Counted from the first letter of the stretch, positions 1 to 9,705 are shown. The stretch is DNA of 64,000 nt from DASUGC01 sp035606665 (GCA_035606665.1 DATNEY010000005.1:62001-126000), one strand, 5' to 3'. The notes: generated by a model not told the origin, from the sequence alone. A program made the numbers and translations.

Positions 1-125
1 GCCTCATGCAGCTTCTGGCTGAACTGGACCATGAATGCGATGTGCGCCTTGATGTCGGCCGGCGGCCACTGCGCAATCTGGTACGCGCCGCCACCAGTGG
101 CGTTCATCATCAACATGTACTTCAT
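1..125 (-). CDS. YCII-related (DGPF-domain) protein, N-terminal part
   Basis: Only the first 41 codons lie in the window; the gene runs off the left edge. The visible protein begins MKYMLMMNATGGG and continues with AQWPPADIKAHIAF, which matches the usual opening of YCII-related proteins. These are small ferredoxin-fold proteins, often encoded beside ECF sigma factors, and their biochemical role is mostly unknown. The ATG at 125 is supported by a GGGAG ribosome site about 8 bases upstream. No partner gene can be seen because the window ends here. Confidence 0.75.
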   Translation of the reverse strand, partial: MKYMLMMNATGGGAYQIAQWPPADIKAHIAFMVQFSQKLHE

Positions 126-217
126 TGGAGCTTCTCCCTTTGGTGATTCTTCCCCATCCTTGCTTAGATGGGGGGTTCACCTAAAGGTCGGAGACGTCGG
201 TGGATTCTCTACATCTT

Positions 218-300
218 GGGTATCTGGCGATCTGGTGATTTGGTGATTTGGGTGATCTGAAAATCGCCAGATCACCAAATCACCAAATCACCAAATACCC
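218..300. repeat. Hairpin with arms of tandem TGGYGATY octamers
   Basis: The left arm (218-256) holds four copies of an 8-base unit TGGYGATY. The right arm (262-300) is its near-perfect reverse complement, and GAAA lies in the loop. It sits just after the stop of the propeller gene and before the YCII gene, both read leftward. Because of the inverted symmetry, TGA occurs on both strands in several frames. It could end transcription of the propeller gene, although no U-tract follows. It belongs to the family of microsatellite-armed hairpins seen elsewhere in this window. Confidence 0.85.
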
Positions 301-306
301 ACTCTG

Positions 307-3180
307 CTATCGAGGAAGCGGTTTTACCTCGAAGGATTGTGGCGTCCCAAGAGGCGTGACCGTGTCACCCGCGATCTTCACGAGCTGAGCGAAGTATCTG
401 CCCGGTGCGACTGGCGCGCCGCCGCCACCGCCGCCCCGCCCTCCGCCGCCGCCACGTCCGCCGCGTCCGCCGGCTGCCTCGGCTCCCGCCGGTGGCTCTC
501 CGGTGAGATTCCACGCAACACGCCTGACGCCTGGCGCGGCGGTGAGTGTCACGTTCCGGACCTGCCGCCCGGAGGCGTCCGCAACCCGGATCGCGAGCGA
601 CGTCCCGGGCGGCAGCGCCTCGCGCACGTGATACGTGAAGATCGCGCCGTACGGCGGATTCGGCGACGTCAGGTTGCCGTCGGCGCCGCGATACTGCGAC
701 AGGGGCGTGTACTGATACGCGTGACGCAGCGGGAACAACGCGGCATCCTGTCTCAAGGACTCGGCCGTGACGCCCCGCAGTGCCGAGTAGTCGTCGAGCA
801 CGTAGAAGCTGCGGCCGAACGTGCCGAGCACCAGATCCGTTTCGCGCTTCTGGATGTCCAGGTCGCGGATCTGAGCCGTGGGCAGACCACCGCGGAGCTG
901 CACCCAGCGCTGTCCGCCGTCAGGCGAGAAGAACAGCGCGAACTCCGTTCCCGCGAACAGGAGGTTGCCGTTGACGTGATCCTGCATGATCGCCCAGACC
1001 GGATGCCGGTTCGGAAGGTTGCCCGCGATGGACGTGAACGTGCGGCCGCGATCGGTGCTCTTGAGGAGGTACGGCTTGAAGTCTCCGCGCTGCCAGTTGT
1101 TGAGCGCCACGAAGACCGTGTTCACGTCGCGCGGAGAAGCGGCGACATCCGTCACGTAGGTGTTGTTCGGCACGCCGGGGAACGACTCAACGCGGCGCCA
1201 CTGGCGGCCACCGTCCTCGCTCACCTGCAGGAGGCCGTCGTCCGTGCCGGCATAGAGCAGGCCCTCGAGCAGTGGGGATTCGTCCATCGACACGATGTTC
1301 GAGAGCGCGGTCGTCGCGCGGTTCCACGACACGGTCGTCTGCGGATTCCAGTTCTTGCCCATGATCGGAATCTCGACGGGGTCCAGGTTGCGTGAAAGGT
1401 CACCGCTGATGCGTGTCCACGAATCGCCGCGATCGTCCGTGCGGTACATGAAGTTCGTGCCCCAGTAGATGCGCGTCGGCGAGTGCGGCGAGACGAAGTA
1501 CGTCGCGTCCCAGTTCGCGCGCTCGTTGGCGAAGCCGCCGCCGCCGCGGCCGCCCGTGCTCACTGGAATCTGGCTGCCATCGGCCGCCCGGGTGTTGTTG
1601 GGATTCGGCCTGATGCCTGCCGACTGCCCCGTGCGCAAATCCATGCGGGTGATCGCGCCGTTCTGGCTCGTGGCGTACGTGTAGAACGGGTCTTCCGGGT
1701 CGCTGCGCGTCGTAAAGCCGTCGCCGCCGCCCGATCGGTACCAGTCGCTCGTCCTCACGCCGACCGAGTTCAGCGAGCGATGAGGGCCGCACATCGATCC
1801 GTTGTCCTGCGCGCCGCCGCACACGTTGTAGAAGGGCGTCATGTTGTCGACGGACACGCGGTAGAACTGCGTCACGGGCAACGAGTCGTAGTGCCGCCAC
1901 GTCTTGCCCTCGTCGTACGTCTCGAAGACGCCGCCGTCGTTGCCGAGCAGGATGTGTTTGCGGTCGACCTGGTCGAACCACAGCGCATGGTGATCGACGT
2001 GCACGCCCTGTAATGGGAACGCCCGCCACGTCTTTCCGCCATCGTCGCTGCGCTCGAGGTTCGTACTGGTCGCCCAGAGCGTGTCGGGCCGCACCGGATC
2101 GACGAAGAACTCGTTGTAGTAGCCCGGATCCGCGTTCATGTACCAGTTCGCGTCCTGCGCGCCTGCCTCGGGTGGGTCGTCGCCTCCGCCACCCCCCGCG
2201 CCACCGCCGCGTGCCCCCGCTCCAGCGCCTCCGGCCCTTCCTCCGCCGCCTCCGGCATCGGGCGCTCTCTTGCCGACCCGCGCCCAGGTCGCGCCCGCGT
2301 CATCGGAACGGTAGAACCCCCGCTCCGGCGCAAGCGCTTCGATCATGGCGTAGACACGCGTGGGCTTCACGCGGCCATCCACGCCGACGTTGATGCGGCC
2401 CATGTCGCCCTTCGGCAGGCCGTTCGCGAGCTTCGTCCACGTGCGGCCTGCGTTCGTTGATTTGTAGATGCCGCTTTCCGGCCCACCACCGACGAACTGC
2501 CCCGTCGCGCGCCGCCGCTGCCACATAGCCGCGTACAGCACGTCCGGGTTGGCGGGATCGATGAGCACTTCATTGGCGCCCGTGTCCTTGCTGATGGCGA
2601 GCGCGACCGTCCAGGTCTTGCCGCCGTCGATCGTTTTGTAGACGCCGCGGTCGCCACCCTCAGCCCAGAGCGGACCCTGGGCTGCGACGTAGACGATGTT
2701 CGAATCGCGGGGATCGATCTGCATGTTGCCGATGTGCTCGGAGTTGGCGAGGCCCATGCGCGCCCACGTCGTGCCGCCGTCGGTCGTCTTGTAGATCCCG
2801 TCGCCGAACATCGCGGCGCGCGGATTCGAGTTCTCGCCGGTGCCGAGCCAGACGACGTTGGAATTCTTTGGATCGACCTTCACGCAGCAGAGGTTGAACG
2901 ACCCGCCGCGGTCGAATACCGGCGTGAAGTCGAGGCCGCGGTTCTCCGATTTCCACAAGCCGCCTGCGGCGGTCGCGACCCAGTACACGTTCGGGTTCTT
3001 TGGATCCACGTCGATGTCCGCGACGCGGCCGGTCGTGAGCGACGGGCCGATGCTTCGGAGGGCCAAACCCTCGAAGACCTCTGCGGTCAGCCGATCCTGA
3101 GTGCCGGGAGTCTGGTCGGCTCCAAGGGACACGAAAAACGCGACGAGTCCGGCAAGCGCTGCGAAAAACACCCTCTTCAT
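307..3180 (-). CDS. Secreted sortilin/VPS10-like beta-propeller protein
   Basis: A 957-residue protein with a signal peptide (MKRVFFAALAGLVAFF...). About eleven Asp-box motifs of the type SxDxGxTW are spread over most of its length (for example TTDGGTTWARM, TIDGGKTWTV, SDDGGKTWRAF, STDRGRTFTSI), the mark of sortilin/VPS10 or BNR-type propellers. Annotation pipelines often call such proteins 'glycosyl hydrolase', but no catalytic acid pair can be picked out, so the substrate is unknown. Two Gly/Arg-rich loops (around residues 315-350 and near the C-terminus) interrupt the fold. The start is placed at ATG 3180, behind GGGAGCAGGGA, rather than at the in-frame TTG at 3198 that overlaps this ribosome site. 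It stands alone, divergent from the next gene. Confidence 0.85.
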   Translation of the reverse strand: MKRVFFAALAGLVAFFVSLGADQTPGTQDRLTAEVFEGLALRSIGPSLTTGRVADIDVDPKNPNVYWVATAAGGLWKSENRGLDFTPVFDRGGSFNLCCVKVDPKNSNVVWLGTGENSNPRAAMFGDGIYKTTDGGTTWARMGLANSEHIGNMQIDPRDSNIVYVAAQGPLWAEGGDRGVYKTIDGGKTWTVALAISKDTGANEVLIDPANPDVLYAAMWQRRRATGQFVGGGPESGIYKSTNAGRTWTKLANGLPKGDMGRINVGVDGRVKPTRVYAMIEALAPERGFYRSDDAGATWARVGKRAPDAGGGGGRAGGAGAGARGGGAGGGGGDDPPEAGAQDANWYMNADPGYYNEFFVDPVRPDTLWATSTNLERSDDGGKTWRAFPLQGVHVDHHALWFDQVDRKHILLGNDGGVFETYDEGKTWRHYDSLPVTQFYRVSVDNMTPFYNVCGGAQDNGSMCGPHRSLNSVGVRTSDWYRSGGGDGFTTRSDPEDPFYTYATSQNGAITRMDLRTGQSAGIRPNPNNTRAADGSQIPVSTGGRGGGGFANERANWDATYFVSPHSPTRIYWGTNFMYRTDDRGDSWTRISGDLSRNLDPVEIPIMGKNWNPQTTVSWNRATTALSNIVSMDESPLLEGLLYAGTDDGLLQVSEDGGRQWRRVESFPGVPNNTYVTDVAASPRDVNTVFVALNNWQRGDFKPYLLKSTDRGRTFTSIAGNLPNRHPVWAIMQDHVNGNLLFAGTEFALFFSPDGGQRWVQLRGGLPTAQIRDLDIQKRETDLVLGTFGRSFYVLDDYSALRGVTAESLRQDAALFPLRHAYQYTPLSQYRGADGNLTSPNPPYGAIFTYHVREALPPGTSLAIRVADASGRQVRNVTLTAAPGVRRVAWNLTGEPPAGAEAAGGRGGRGGGGGRGGGGGGAPVAPGRYFAQLVKIAGDTVTPLGTPQSFEVKPLPR

Positions 3181-3288
3181 ATGTGTCCCTGCTCCCAAAG
3201 CGGAAATCTACTGCGAAGGCAGAATTCTAGACCGGTTTCGTGTATCTTCTGCCGCGCGGCGTTGTAGAAGAAGGACTGAGGTTGACTG

Positions 3289-3768
3289 ATGGAAGTCTCC
3301 GGCCCGCCTCCGCCCGACGGGACTCGCCGATGGTGGGCATCGTTGGCAACCGGGAAGAAATGGGCGGTAATCATCGGGGTGATCGCATTGCTCGGCCTGA
3401 TCGGCAACGCGATGTACGAGAAGGGCGGTCGCGCCGAACCTGCACCGGTGCCCGGCCCTGGATCAGGCCCCGGTTCCGGGGACAACGCCAGCTGGGCGGC
3501 GGGCTTCTGGACGGATCAGTTCGGCAACCGGTTCAACGTAACGCAGAACGCCGCCGGCTTTGTCGCGACAGGGACGATCAGTGGTGTGGCTACGGAACTG
3601 CGCGGCCAGATTTCCACGACCCGGGCTGATTTCACGATGGCGTTTGCCAGCGGACTGAAGCTGCGCGGCGAAGGCAGCGTCTCCGTGGACGCCAACAACA
3701 GTCCTCACATGAATTTCACCCTCGAAGACGGCACGAAGGGTCTGTTCCACATCAACCACGTGAAATAG
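3289..3768 (+). CDS. Small membrane-anchored protein of unknown function
   Basis: 159 residues. A short basic N-terminus is followed by one hydrophobic segment (about residues 24-43, WAVIIGVIALLGLIGNAMY), a Pro/Gly/Ser linker (residues 50-65), and a C-terminal domain of about 95 residues rich in Thr, Gly and Phe. The alternating pattern of that domain suggests a beta-barrel or lipocalin-like sheet. I recognise no named family. The arrangement fits a domain held outside the inner membrane by an N-terminal anchor. It is convergent with the permease downstream (15-base gap) and divergent from the propeller gene. Confidence 0.6.
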   Translation: MEVSGPPPPDGTRRWWASLATGKKWAVIIGVIALLGLIGNAMYEKGGRAEPAPVPGPGSGPGSGDNASWAAGFWTDQFGNRFNVTQNAAGFVATGTISGVATELRGQISTTRADFTMAFASGLKLRGEGSVSVDANNSPHMNFTLEDGTKGLFHINHVK

Positions 3769-3782
3769 CCGGACTATCGCGA

Positions 3783-6206
3783 CTACTCTGTCTTCATCGA
3801 CTCCAGGGGACTCACGGCCGCCGCCCGCCTGGCCGGCAGGTACGACGCGAGCATCGCGACGATCAGCAGCGCGCCCGTTGTCGCGCCGAGCGTCGCCGGA
3901 TCGAGGGGCTGTGTCTCGAAGAGCAGATTGCCGAGGAAGCGCGTGAGCCAGACGGCGCCGCCGAGGCCGAGGACGAGGCCGATGCCGGCGAGCAGGACGC
4001 CATTGCTCACGACCGATCGCATCAGTCTCGACGGCGGCGCGCCGAGCGCGAGACGCACGCCGATTTCGCGCGTGCGCAGCGTCACCGCGTACGAGAGCAC
4101 GCCGTAGAGACCGATCGCGCCGAGGAGGAGCGCCACGCCGGCCGCTATCGTCAGCGTCAGCATCGTGAAGGTGAACTCGACGATCGACCGGTTGACGATC
4201 TCCTGCATCGGGCGCATCGTCGCCACCGGCAACGCGCGGTCGATGCTCCACACGGCCTGCCGCAGTTCGTCCGCGCGTCCCTCGAGACTGGCGCCGCGGA
4301 CGACGTAGTCGTAGACCTGCGGCATCGGCCCGGCCATCCCTCGCGGCGTGTAGTAAAGGAGCGGCCGAACCGGCTCCCGCAAGCCATCCTGCCGCTCGTT
4401 GCCAACGACACCCACAACCGTGAACCAGTCCGGAGCCCGGGTCGCGCCGTCGGACGACCGCCGGATTCGCTTGCCGATCGGATTCTGGCCCGGCCAGTAG
4501 AGATCAGCGAGCGCCTGATTGGCGACTACCGAATGAATCTCCTCCTTGAAATCGTTCGCCTCGAAGTCGCGTCCGCGCACCACCGGAATCCGCATCGTCG
4601 TGAAGTAGCCCCGGCTCACGAACTTGTAGTGCACCATCGGCGGAAGCGCATTCGCCACGAGCGGCCGGCCTTCGAACTCCTGCGCGGTACCGGGCGAACT
4701 GTTCGCGATCGGGAGGACGGTGGCGGCGCCCGATGACTCCGCGCCGGGAATCTCGCGCAGACGCAGGACCATTCTGTCCACGAAGTTCCTGATTGCCGCA
4801 TCGTCTTTGTAGTCCGTCCCCGGCAGCGCCACACGGAACGTCATCACGTGCGCGGGATCGAAACCGAGCGACGTCGAGGTGAGGCGCGCGAAGCTGCGCG
4901 CGAGCAATCCGGATCCGACGAGCAGGATCAGGGCGAGCGCCGTCTGCGCGACAACGAGGACCTGACGGATGCGCCGGCGTCCCGGCTCCTCGGTACCGCC
5001 GCGGCTCGTGTGCCCGATGGTCGCCAGGGACCGCTGTCGTGTGTATCGCAGCGCGGGCGCGAGCCCGAAGATGAACGCGGAGACGATCGCGACGCCGGCG
5101 GCGAACAGCAGGACGCGCCAATCGAGCACGACCTGATCGAGCCGCGGGATGGACGGCGGCGCGGCCTTGATGAGTGCGGGCAATCCGAGTGCCGCGATCA
5201 GCACGCCGAGTCCCGAACCGATCGTCGAAAGCAACAACGCTTCCGCCATCACGTGCCGGACGAGGTTCATGCGGCCGGCGCCGAGCGCGGCGCGGATCCC
5301 GATCTCGCGCTGCTTGCCTTCGGCGCGCACCAGGAACAGATTCGCGACGTTGGCGCACGCGACCAGCAACAACATGCCGACGGTTCCGAGCAGGATCCAG
5401 AGCGGACGTTTCAGGTCGCCGACGAGATCTTCCTTCGCCAGGACGACCTGCGGCTTGTAGTCGCCATCGATCAGAAACGCGCGATACGTCGGACTGTTCA
5501 GCGCGGCCAGCAGCTTCTGGACGATTGGAATCAGATGGGACGAGGCGTCCTCGGCCCGCACGCCCGGCTTCAGGCGCGCGATGGCATTCCAGCCGAAGTT
5601 GCCCTGAATCGGGTTCGTGCGATTCATCCCCGAAGGCAGGAAGAAGTCCGGCGAACCGGTGCTGTCGAGCGCCGGGGACGCGATGCCGATGATCTCCGTC
5701 GGCCGTCCGTCGAGCCGGATGGTCTTCCCGATCGCCGACTTGCCGCCCGCAAACCGGTTCGTCCACGCCCGGCTGCTGATGACGACCACATGCGGTCCAT
5801 CGGGCGCGTCTTCCTTGTCACTGAAGTCACGCCCCTGAACCACCGGCAGGCCGAGTGTCCTGAAATAGGTGTTGGTCGCGACGATGGACTCGACCACTTC
5901 GGGCGTGTCCTGCCCCGTCAGGTTGGCGCGGCGCCGCTGGAAGAGCGCCATCGACTCGAAGACCTGATTGTCTCGCTCGTACGCGAAGAAGACGTCGGGC
6001 GAGAGCGGGAACTGGTCGTAGCCAATCTTCGGCGCGTGGCTCCACACATTCACCACGCGATCGGCGTCCGGATACGGCAGCGGCTTCAGCAGCACGCCGT
6101 TGACGACGCTGAAGATCACCGTGACGGCACCAACGCCCAGCGCGAGCGTGAGTGACGCGACGACGGTGAAGCGCGGCTGCTTGAGGAGCGAGCGCAGTGT
6201 GGTCAT
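3783..6206 (-). CDS. Orphan MacB/FtsX-type permease (acidobacterial duplicated permease family)
   Basis: 807 residues with the layout of a duplicated ABC permease. An N-terminal helix (TLALGVGAVTVIFSVVNGVL) precedes a MacB-type periplasmic core, then come three-helix FtsX blocks near residues 270-400 and 680-800. The motif VRAEGKQREIGIRAALGA and its second copy LRTREIGVRLALGA mark the two FtsX repeats. In this family no ATPase is encoded alongside, and none is seen here. It lacks the N-terminal extension present in the copy at 16828-19530. A GAGG ribosome site precedes ATG 6206. The substrate is unknown; such proteins are thought to work as mechanotransmission-type permeases. Confidence 0.88.
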   Translation of the reverse strand: MTTLRSLLKQPRFTVVASLTLALGVGAVTVIFSVVNGVLLKPLPYPDADRVVNVWSHAPKIGYDQFPLSPDVFFAYERDNQVFESMALFQRRRANLTGQDTPEVVESIVATNTYFRTLGLPVVQGRDFSDKEDAPDGPHVVVISSRAWTNRFAGGKSAIGKTIRLDGRPTEIIGIASPALDSTGSPDFFLPSGMNRTNPIQGNFGWNAIARLKPGVRAEDASSHLIPIVQKLLAALNSPTYRAFLIDGDYKPQVVLAKEDLVGDLKRPLWILLGTVGMLLLVACANVANLFLVRAEGKQREIGIRAALGAGRMNLVRHVMAEALLLSTIGSGLGVLIAALGLPALIKAAPPSIPRLDQVVLDWRVLLFAAGVAIVSAFIFGLAPALRYTRQRSLATIGHTSRGGTEEPGRRRIRQVLVVAQTALALILLVGSGLLARSFARLTSTSLGFDPAHVMTFRVALPGTDYKDDAAIRNFVDRMVLRLREIPGAESSGAATVLPIANSSPGTAQEFEGRPLVANALPPMVHYKFVSRGYFTTMRIPVVRGRDFEANDFKEEIHSVVANQALADLYWPGQNPIGKRIRRSSDGATRAPDWFTVVGVVGNERQDGLREPVRPLLYYTPRGMAGPMPQVYDYVVRGASLEGRADELRQAVWSIDRALPVATMRPMQEIVNRSIVEFTFTMLTLTIAAGVALLLGAIGLYGVLSYAVTLRTREIGVRLALGAPPSRLMRSVVSNGVLLAGIGLVLGLGGAVWLTRFLGNLLFETQPLDPATLGATTGALLIVAMLASYLPARRAAAVSPLESMKTE

Positions 6207-6254
6207 GGCCTCGTGGTTGGACGGGTTCGCGGGATGAACAGTTGGTCTGATTAT

Positions 6255-6391
6255 GGTTCAGGGTTCAGGGTTCAGGGTGCCAGGTTCGTTGCTTCGGTTC
6301 CCGGTTCCCGGTTCGGTGCGTGTGCACCCTGCAACCAAGAACCTGGAACCAGACAAGCGAACCCGGCACCCTGAACCCTGCTCCCTGAACC
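6255..6391. repeat. Large hairpin with arms built from GGGTTCA heptamers
   Basis: The left arm (6255 to about 6315) opens with three tandem GGGTTCA-like heptamers. The right arm (about 6330 to 6391) is its reverse complement with few mismatches, including shared non-repeat portions, giving arms of nearly 60 bases. It fills the space between the TonB stop (6393) and the permease start (6206), both read leftward. Its right arm closely resembles the single-arm copy at 20517-20552, and the heptamer recurs at 55172-55196. Confidence 0.85.
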
Positions 6392-6392
6392 G

Positions 6393-7112
6393 CTAGCGAA
6401 GGCTGAACGTAACCGTCACCGTCAGGAGAATCGGCACCGCGACGCCGTTGAGTTTCGTCGGCGTGTAGCGCCACCGCTTCACCGCGTCGATCGCCGGCTG
6501 GTCGAGCAGCGCGATCGATCGCAGCACCTTCACGTCACGAACGACGCCGGTCTCGTCGATGGTCGCCTCGAGAATCACGGTTCCCTGTGTCTTCGAGATG
6601 ATGGCGATCTGCGGATAGATCGGATCGACATAGAGGAGGCGCGTCGGCGTGCTCACGTTGCCACCGGGACGAATCGGCTGAGGCGGCGTCATGGGCGGTG
6701 GCGCAACGTACTGGACGTTCACGCCGCTTCCAGGCGGACCAAGAATCACGTCCCTGCCGTCACCCACCATCGCACCAGGAGGCACAGGACCGCTCGGAAC
6801 CGTCGTCGCGTCCTTCGTCACTTCGTTCAGGGGCGGTTGCAGCGGCGCAGCATTGTTCTTGATGTCAGACGGCGCTGGTGTCGACGACTTCGGGGGTGCG
6901 ACCGGCACGGCCGGCATGACGGGTGGCGGCGGTACGACGAACGCAATGGTGCGCGCCTGGACGACGTAGCTATCGAGCGCGGACATCACGGGCAGCACGA
7001 GCAGTGCGCCCAGGAGCACGGCGTGCGCGACGAACGAACCCGCGATGGTCCAACCGGACCGGCGCGGTGCGGCCTTGCGTTCGAATGTTCCAGCGAACAG
7101 ATCTCGAGGCAT
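6393..7112 (-). CDS. Energy transducer TonB-family protein
   Basis: 239 residues. One N-terminal membrane helix (about residues 20-43, GSFVAHAVLLGALLVLPVMS) is followed by a Pro-rich periplasmic stretch (residues 50-140) and a TonB C-terminal domain (about 150-239). The C-terminal domain carries the typical YPQIAI...QGTVILEATID...GVVRDVKVL...AVKRWRYTP pattern. It would pass proton-motive force to outer-membrane receptors such as the one at 52452-55163. ATG 7112 is preceded by GGAGGAGGG, which overlaps the in-frame TTG at 7130 and decides against that start. No ExbB/ExbD genes are nearby. Confidence 0.88.
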   Translation of the reverse strand: MPRDLFAGTFERKAAPRRSGWTIAGSFVAHAVLLGALLVLPVMSALDSYVVQARTIAFVVPPPPVMPAVPVAPPKSSTPAPSDIKNNAAPLQPPLNEVTKDATTVPSGPVPPGAMVGDGRDVILGPPGSGVNVQYVAPPPMTPPQPIRPGGNVSTPTRLLYVDPIYPQIAIISKTQGTVILEATIDETGVVRDVKVLRSIALLDQPAIDAVKRWRYTPTKLNGVAVPILLTVTVTFSLR

Positions 7113-7130
7113 GGGACCCTCCTCCACCAA

Positions 7131-7170
7131 ATCCGGTGATTTGGTGATGGGCGATTGGGTGATTTGGGGC
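7131..7170. repeat. Single arm of degenerate GGTGATTT octamers
   Basis: About four to five degenerate copies of GGTGATTT lie just upstream of the TonB gene and before the ABC exporter. The unit is the same as in the hairpin at 218-300, but no matching opposite arm is found here. It looks like a half copy or decayed member of that family. Confidence 0.6.
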
Positions 7171-7237
7171 CCCGTTTGTTGCGTCGAAGTGCTTAGACAC
7201 CGCTCGCAGCCAAGGGTTCTCGGCTAGACTTCCGGCC

Positions 7238-8005
7238 GTGATCCAGACAGAGCATCTCTCGCGCGACTACGGCTACAAGCCCGCGCTCTCGGATCTCAAC
7301 CTCCGCGTGGAACCCGGAGAGATCCTGGGCTTCCTCGGTCCGAATGGCGCCGGCAAATCCACGACCGTGAAAATCCTCACGGGCATGATCAAGCCGACGA
7401 AGGGGCGCGCCACCGTCGCGGGCTTCGACATCGTGAAGCAGGCGCTGGAAGCGAAGAAGCGCATCGGCTACGTGCCGGAAAGCACCGCGCTCTACGAGAG
7501 TCTGTCGGCGGACGAGTTCCTCGAGCTGATGTCGTGCTTCTACCACCTCGATCCGGACACCGCGCGACTGCGGCGCGAGGAGCTCTTCGACCTCTTCGAG
7601 TTGCGCGGCGTCAGTGTCGAGCGGCTGGCGCAATTCTCGAAAGGCATGAAGCAGAAGGTGATCCTCGCGTCGGCGCTCATGCACAAACCGGACGTGCTGT
7701 TTCTCGACGAGCCCCTCGACGGGCTCGACGCCAACACGGCGATGATTGTGAAAGAGCTCCTCAAGCGCCTCGCGTCGCAGGGCAAGACGATCCTCTTCTG
7801 CTCCCACATCCTCGACGTCGTCGAGCGCATCTGCACGCGCATCGTCATCATCGACAAGGGCCGGCAGATCGCGGAAGGGACGGCACAGGCGATCGCCGAA
7901 CAGACCGGAGCGAAGACACTGGAGGAATCGTTCGCGAAATTGACGGGCGGCCAGGACGCCGGTCGTGTGACTACGGACTTCCTGGCCGCATTGGAAAGAG
8001 TCTAG
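7238..8005 (+). CDS. ABC transporter ATP-binding protein
   Basis: 255 residues with a complete nucleotide-binding domain. Walker A is GPNGAGKST (residues 34-42), the signature region is FSKGMKQK (about 131-138, a common variant of LSGGQ in ABC-2 exporters), and Walker B is VLFLDEPLDGLD (about 152-163). The GTG start at 7238 has no ribosome site, but a -10-like TAGACT ends 7 bases before it, so the mRNA may be leaderless. The permease follows 9 bases after the stop, so the two form one exporter. The cargo is unknown. Confidence 0.92.
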   Translation: MIQTEHLSRDYGYKPALSDLNLRVEPGEILGFLGPNGAGKSTTVKILTGMIKPTKGRATVAGFDIVKQALEAKKRIGYVPESTALYESLSADEFLELMSCFYHLDPDTARLRREELFDLFELRGVSVERLAQFSKGMKQKVILASALMHKPDVLFLDEPLDGLDANTAMIVKELLKRLASQGKTILFCSHILDVVERICTRIVIIDKGRQIAEGTAQAIAEQTGAKTLEESFAKLTGGQDAGRVTTDFLAALERV

Positions 8006-8014
8006 GTCTGACCT

Positions 8015-9637
8015 GTGCAGAGAATCGCCGACGCGCTCGGGATCGACTACCCGGTGTTCCGTGCGCTCGTTCACGCGTGGCTGCGCATGAGCTTTCGCAG
8101 CACCGCCGCCAGTGCGAACCCGAATGCCGCGGCCGCCAGGGGCCTCACGCTCGCGATGAACGCGCTGATGTACCTCGTCATCGGACTCGGTCTGGGCTTT
8201 CTCTGTTTCCTCGCGCCCGACAAGCTGGGCGCCGCGACGCTGACATCGAGCTTCGTCATGGTGATCGTCGGCTCCATGGTGCTGCTCGATCACGCCTCGG
8301 TCATGACGAGTCCGACGGACCACGTGATTCTGGGATGGCGCCCCATTTCGTCGCGGACGTACTTCGCCGCGCGCGTGGCGGTCATCCTGATCTACACGAT
8401 TGGCCTCGCACTGTTCGCGGGGTTCGGTCCGGTCGTGGGCTTCCTCGTGTCGTCGAACCGGCTCACGACCGGCCTCGCGGCCGGTGGGCTGGTACTGTTG
8501 TCGGCGGTCTTCGCGTCGCTCGTGATTGTCTTCAGCTACGCCTGGGTTCTGCGCGCCGTTGGACCCGATCGGCTGAAACGCGCCCTGACGTACCTGCAGC
8601 TCGGCGCCAGCTTCGCTATCTACGGCGGCTACATGCTGCCGAACCTGTTCTTCGACAAGGTCAAGCCAGGCGCGTTGTCGCTGCCGGAATCCGCGTGGCT
8701 GCTTCTCTATCCACCGTTCTGGTTCGCGAGCTATGTCGCCGTGGCCGCGGGCAACGCTGGCACACGCGAGTACATCGGCGCGGCGCTCACTCTCGCCGCG
8801 ATCGCCGCCGCGGTGTTCAGCCTCAGCGACCGCGTGTCGCTCGACTATTCGGACAGGCTGGGCGGCCTGTTCGCGAGTACCGCGCGAGCGAAGGCCCGGC
8901 CCGGCAGACGCCCCTGGGTCCTGCGATCAGGTGACGCGCGTGCCATGACGGTGCTGATCCGCGCCCAGTTCCGTCACGACCAGGCATTCCGGATGCAGAT
9001 CCTGGCGTTCATCCCGATTGTGCTCATGTACTTCCTGATGGCGCTCCGGGAGGGCGTCCTTCCAGACCCGTACGCGCGGACAACCTTCGATTCGATCGGC
9101 TGGATGTTCATCGGTATGACCGTGATCATGGTTGGCGCGATCTTCCAAGGCGCCCTGCCGCGAAGCGAGGCGTACAAAGCGTCATGGATCTATTTCGCGG
9201 CACCCATCGACCGCAGCCGGCTGCTGCGCGCCACGAAGATCGTGTTCGTCGTCCGCATCCTGATCCCAGCCACGGCCGCGATCGCCAGCGTCGCCATTGC
9301 GCTGTCAGGGTTCTTTTGGCACTCGGTGGTTCATTTCACCATCCTCGGGCTCGTGGCCCTTGCGCTGCTTCAGGTCAACCAGTTGATCGAGCCGGAGCTT
9401 CCGTTCTCTCTCGAACGCAGCCAGACGGTACGAAACACCGGGCGCCTCACGGTAGTAATGCTGGTAACCATCGTCGGTGGCACGATCCTCAGCCCGGTCC
9501 TCACTTACCTGGTCTATCCAGACCCGATTCGCGTTGGTGTGTCGATTGGCGGTCTGGCCCTCGCCAATGTGGCGCTGGATTGGCTTACCAGGGCCCGGGT
9601 GCAGGCCGGCGCGGAGGGCCTGGAGTTCAGCGGATAG
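8015..9637 (+). CDS. ABC-2-like transporter permease
   Basis: 540 residues with about twelve hydrophobic segments in two blocks (residues 45-280 and 325-530), separated by a hydrophilic part containing ASTARAKARPGRRPW. The gene begins with GTG 9 bases after the ATPase stop, so the pair is almost certainly translated and assembled together as an efflux ABC transporter. I cannot assign a substrate. The permease is longer than simple ABC-2 subunits (about 250 residues), consistent with a fused or double-length membrane domain. Confidence 0.82.
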   Translation: MQRIADALGIDYPVFRALVHAWLRMSFRSTAASANPNAAAARGLTLAMNALMYLVIGLGLGFLCFLAPDKLGAATLTSSFVMVIVGSMVLLDHASVMTSPTDHVILGWRPISSRTYFAARVAVILIYTIGLALFAGFGPVVGFLVSSNRLTTGLAAGGLVLLSAVFASLVIVFSYAWVLRAVGPDRLKRALTYLQLGASFAIYGGYMLPNLFFDKVKPGALSLPESAWLLLYPPFWFASYVAVAAGNAGTREYIGAALTLAAIAAAVFSLSDRVSLDYSDRLGGLFASTARAKARPGRRPWVLRSGDARAMTVLIRAQFRHDQAFRMQILAFIPIVLMYFLMALREGVLPDPYARTTFDSIGWMFIGMTVIMVGAIFQGALPRSEAYKASWIYFAAPIDRSRLLRATKIVFVVRILIPATAAIASVAIALSGFFWHSVVHFTILGLVALALLQVNQLIEPELPFSLERSQTVRNTGRLTVVMLVTIVGGTILSPVLTYLVYPDPIRVGVSIGGLALANVALDWLTRARVQAGAEGLEFSG

Positions 9638-9705
9638 GGCGTCCGCCCCTTTTCAAGGATGCGGGAATCCCATAACATTCACTACTTCCTGAGAGGGTTT
9701 TTGAA

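Noticed and set aside
4848..6155. 435-codon rightward frame opposite the first orphan permease
   Set aside because: Shadow of the permease; Arg/Asp-rich composition, no domains.
6255..6391. GGGTTCA tandem array as telomere-like or origin-like sequence
   Set aside because: The heptamer is arranged as hairpin arms and recurs at other gene ends; no replication genes or DnaA boxes are nearby.
7193..8323. 376-codon leftward frame across the ABC ATPase
   Set aside because: Shadow frame; the opposite strand has complete Walker A, signature and Walker B motifs.
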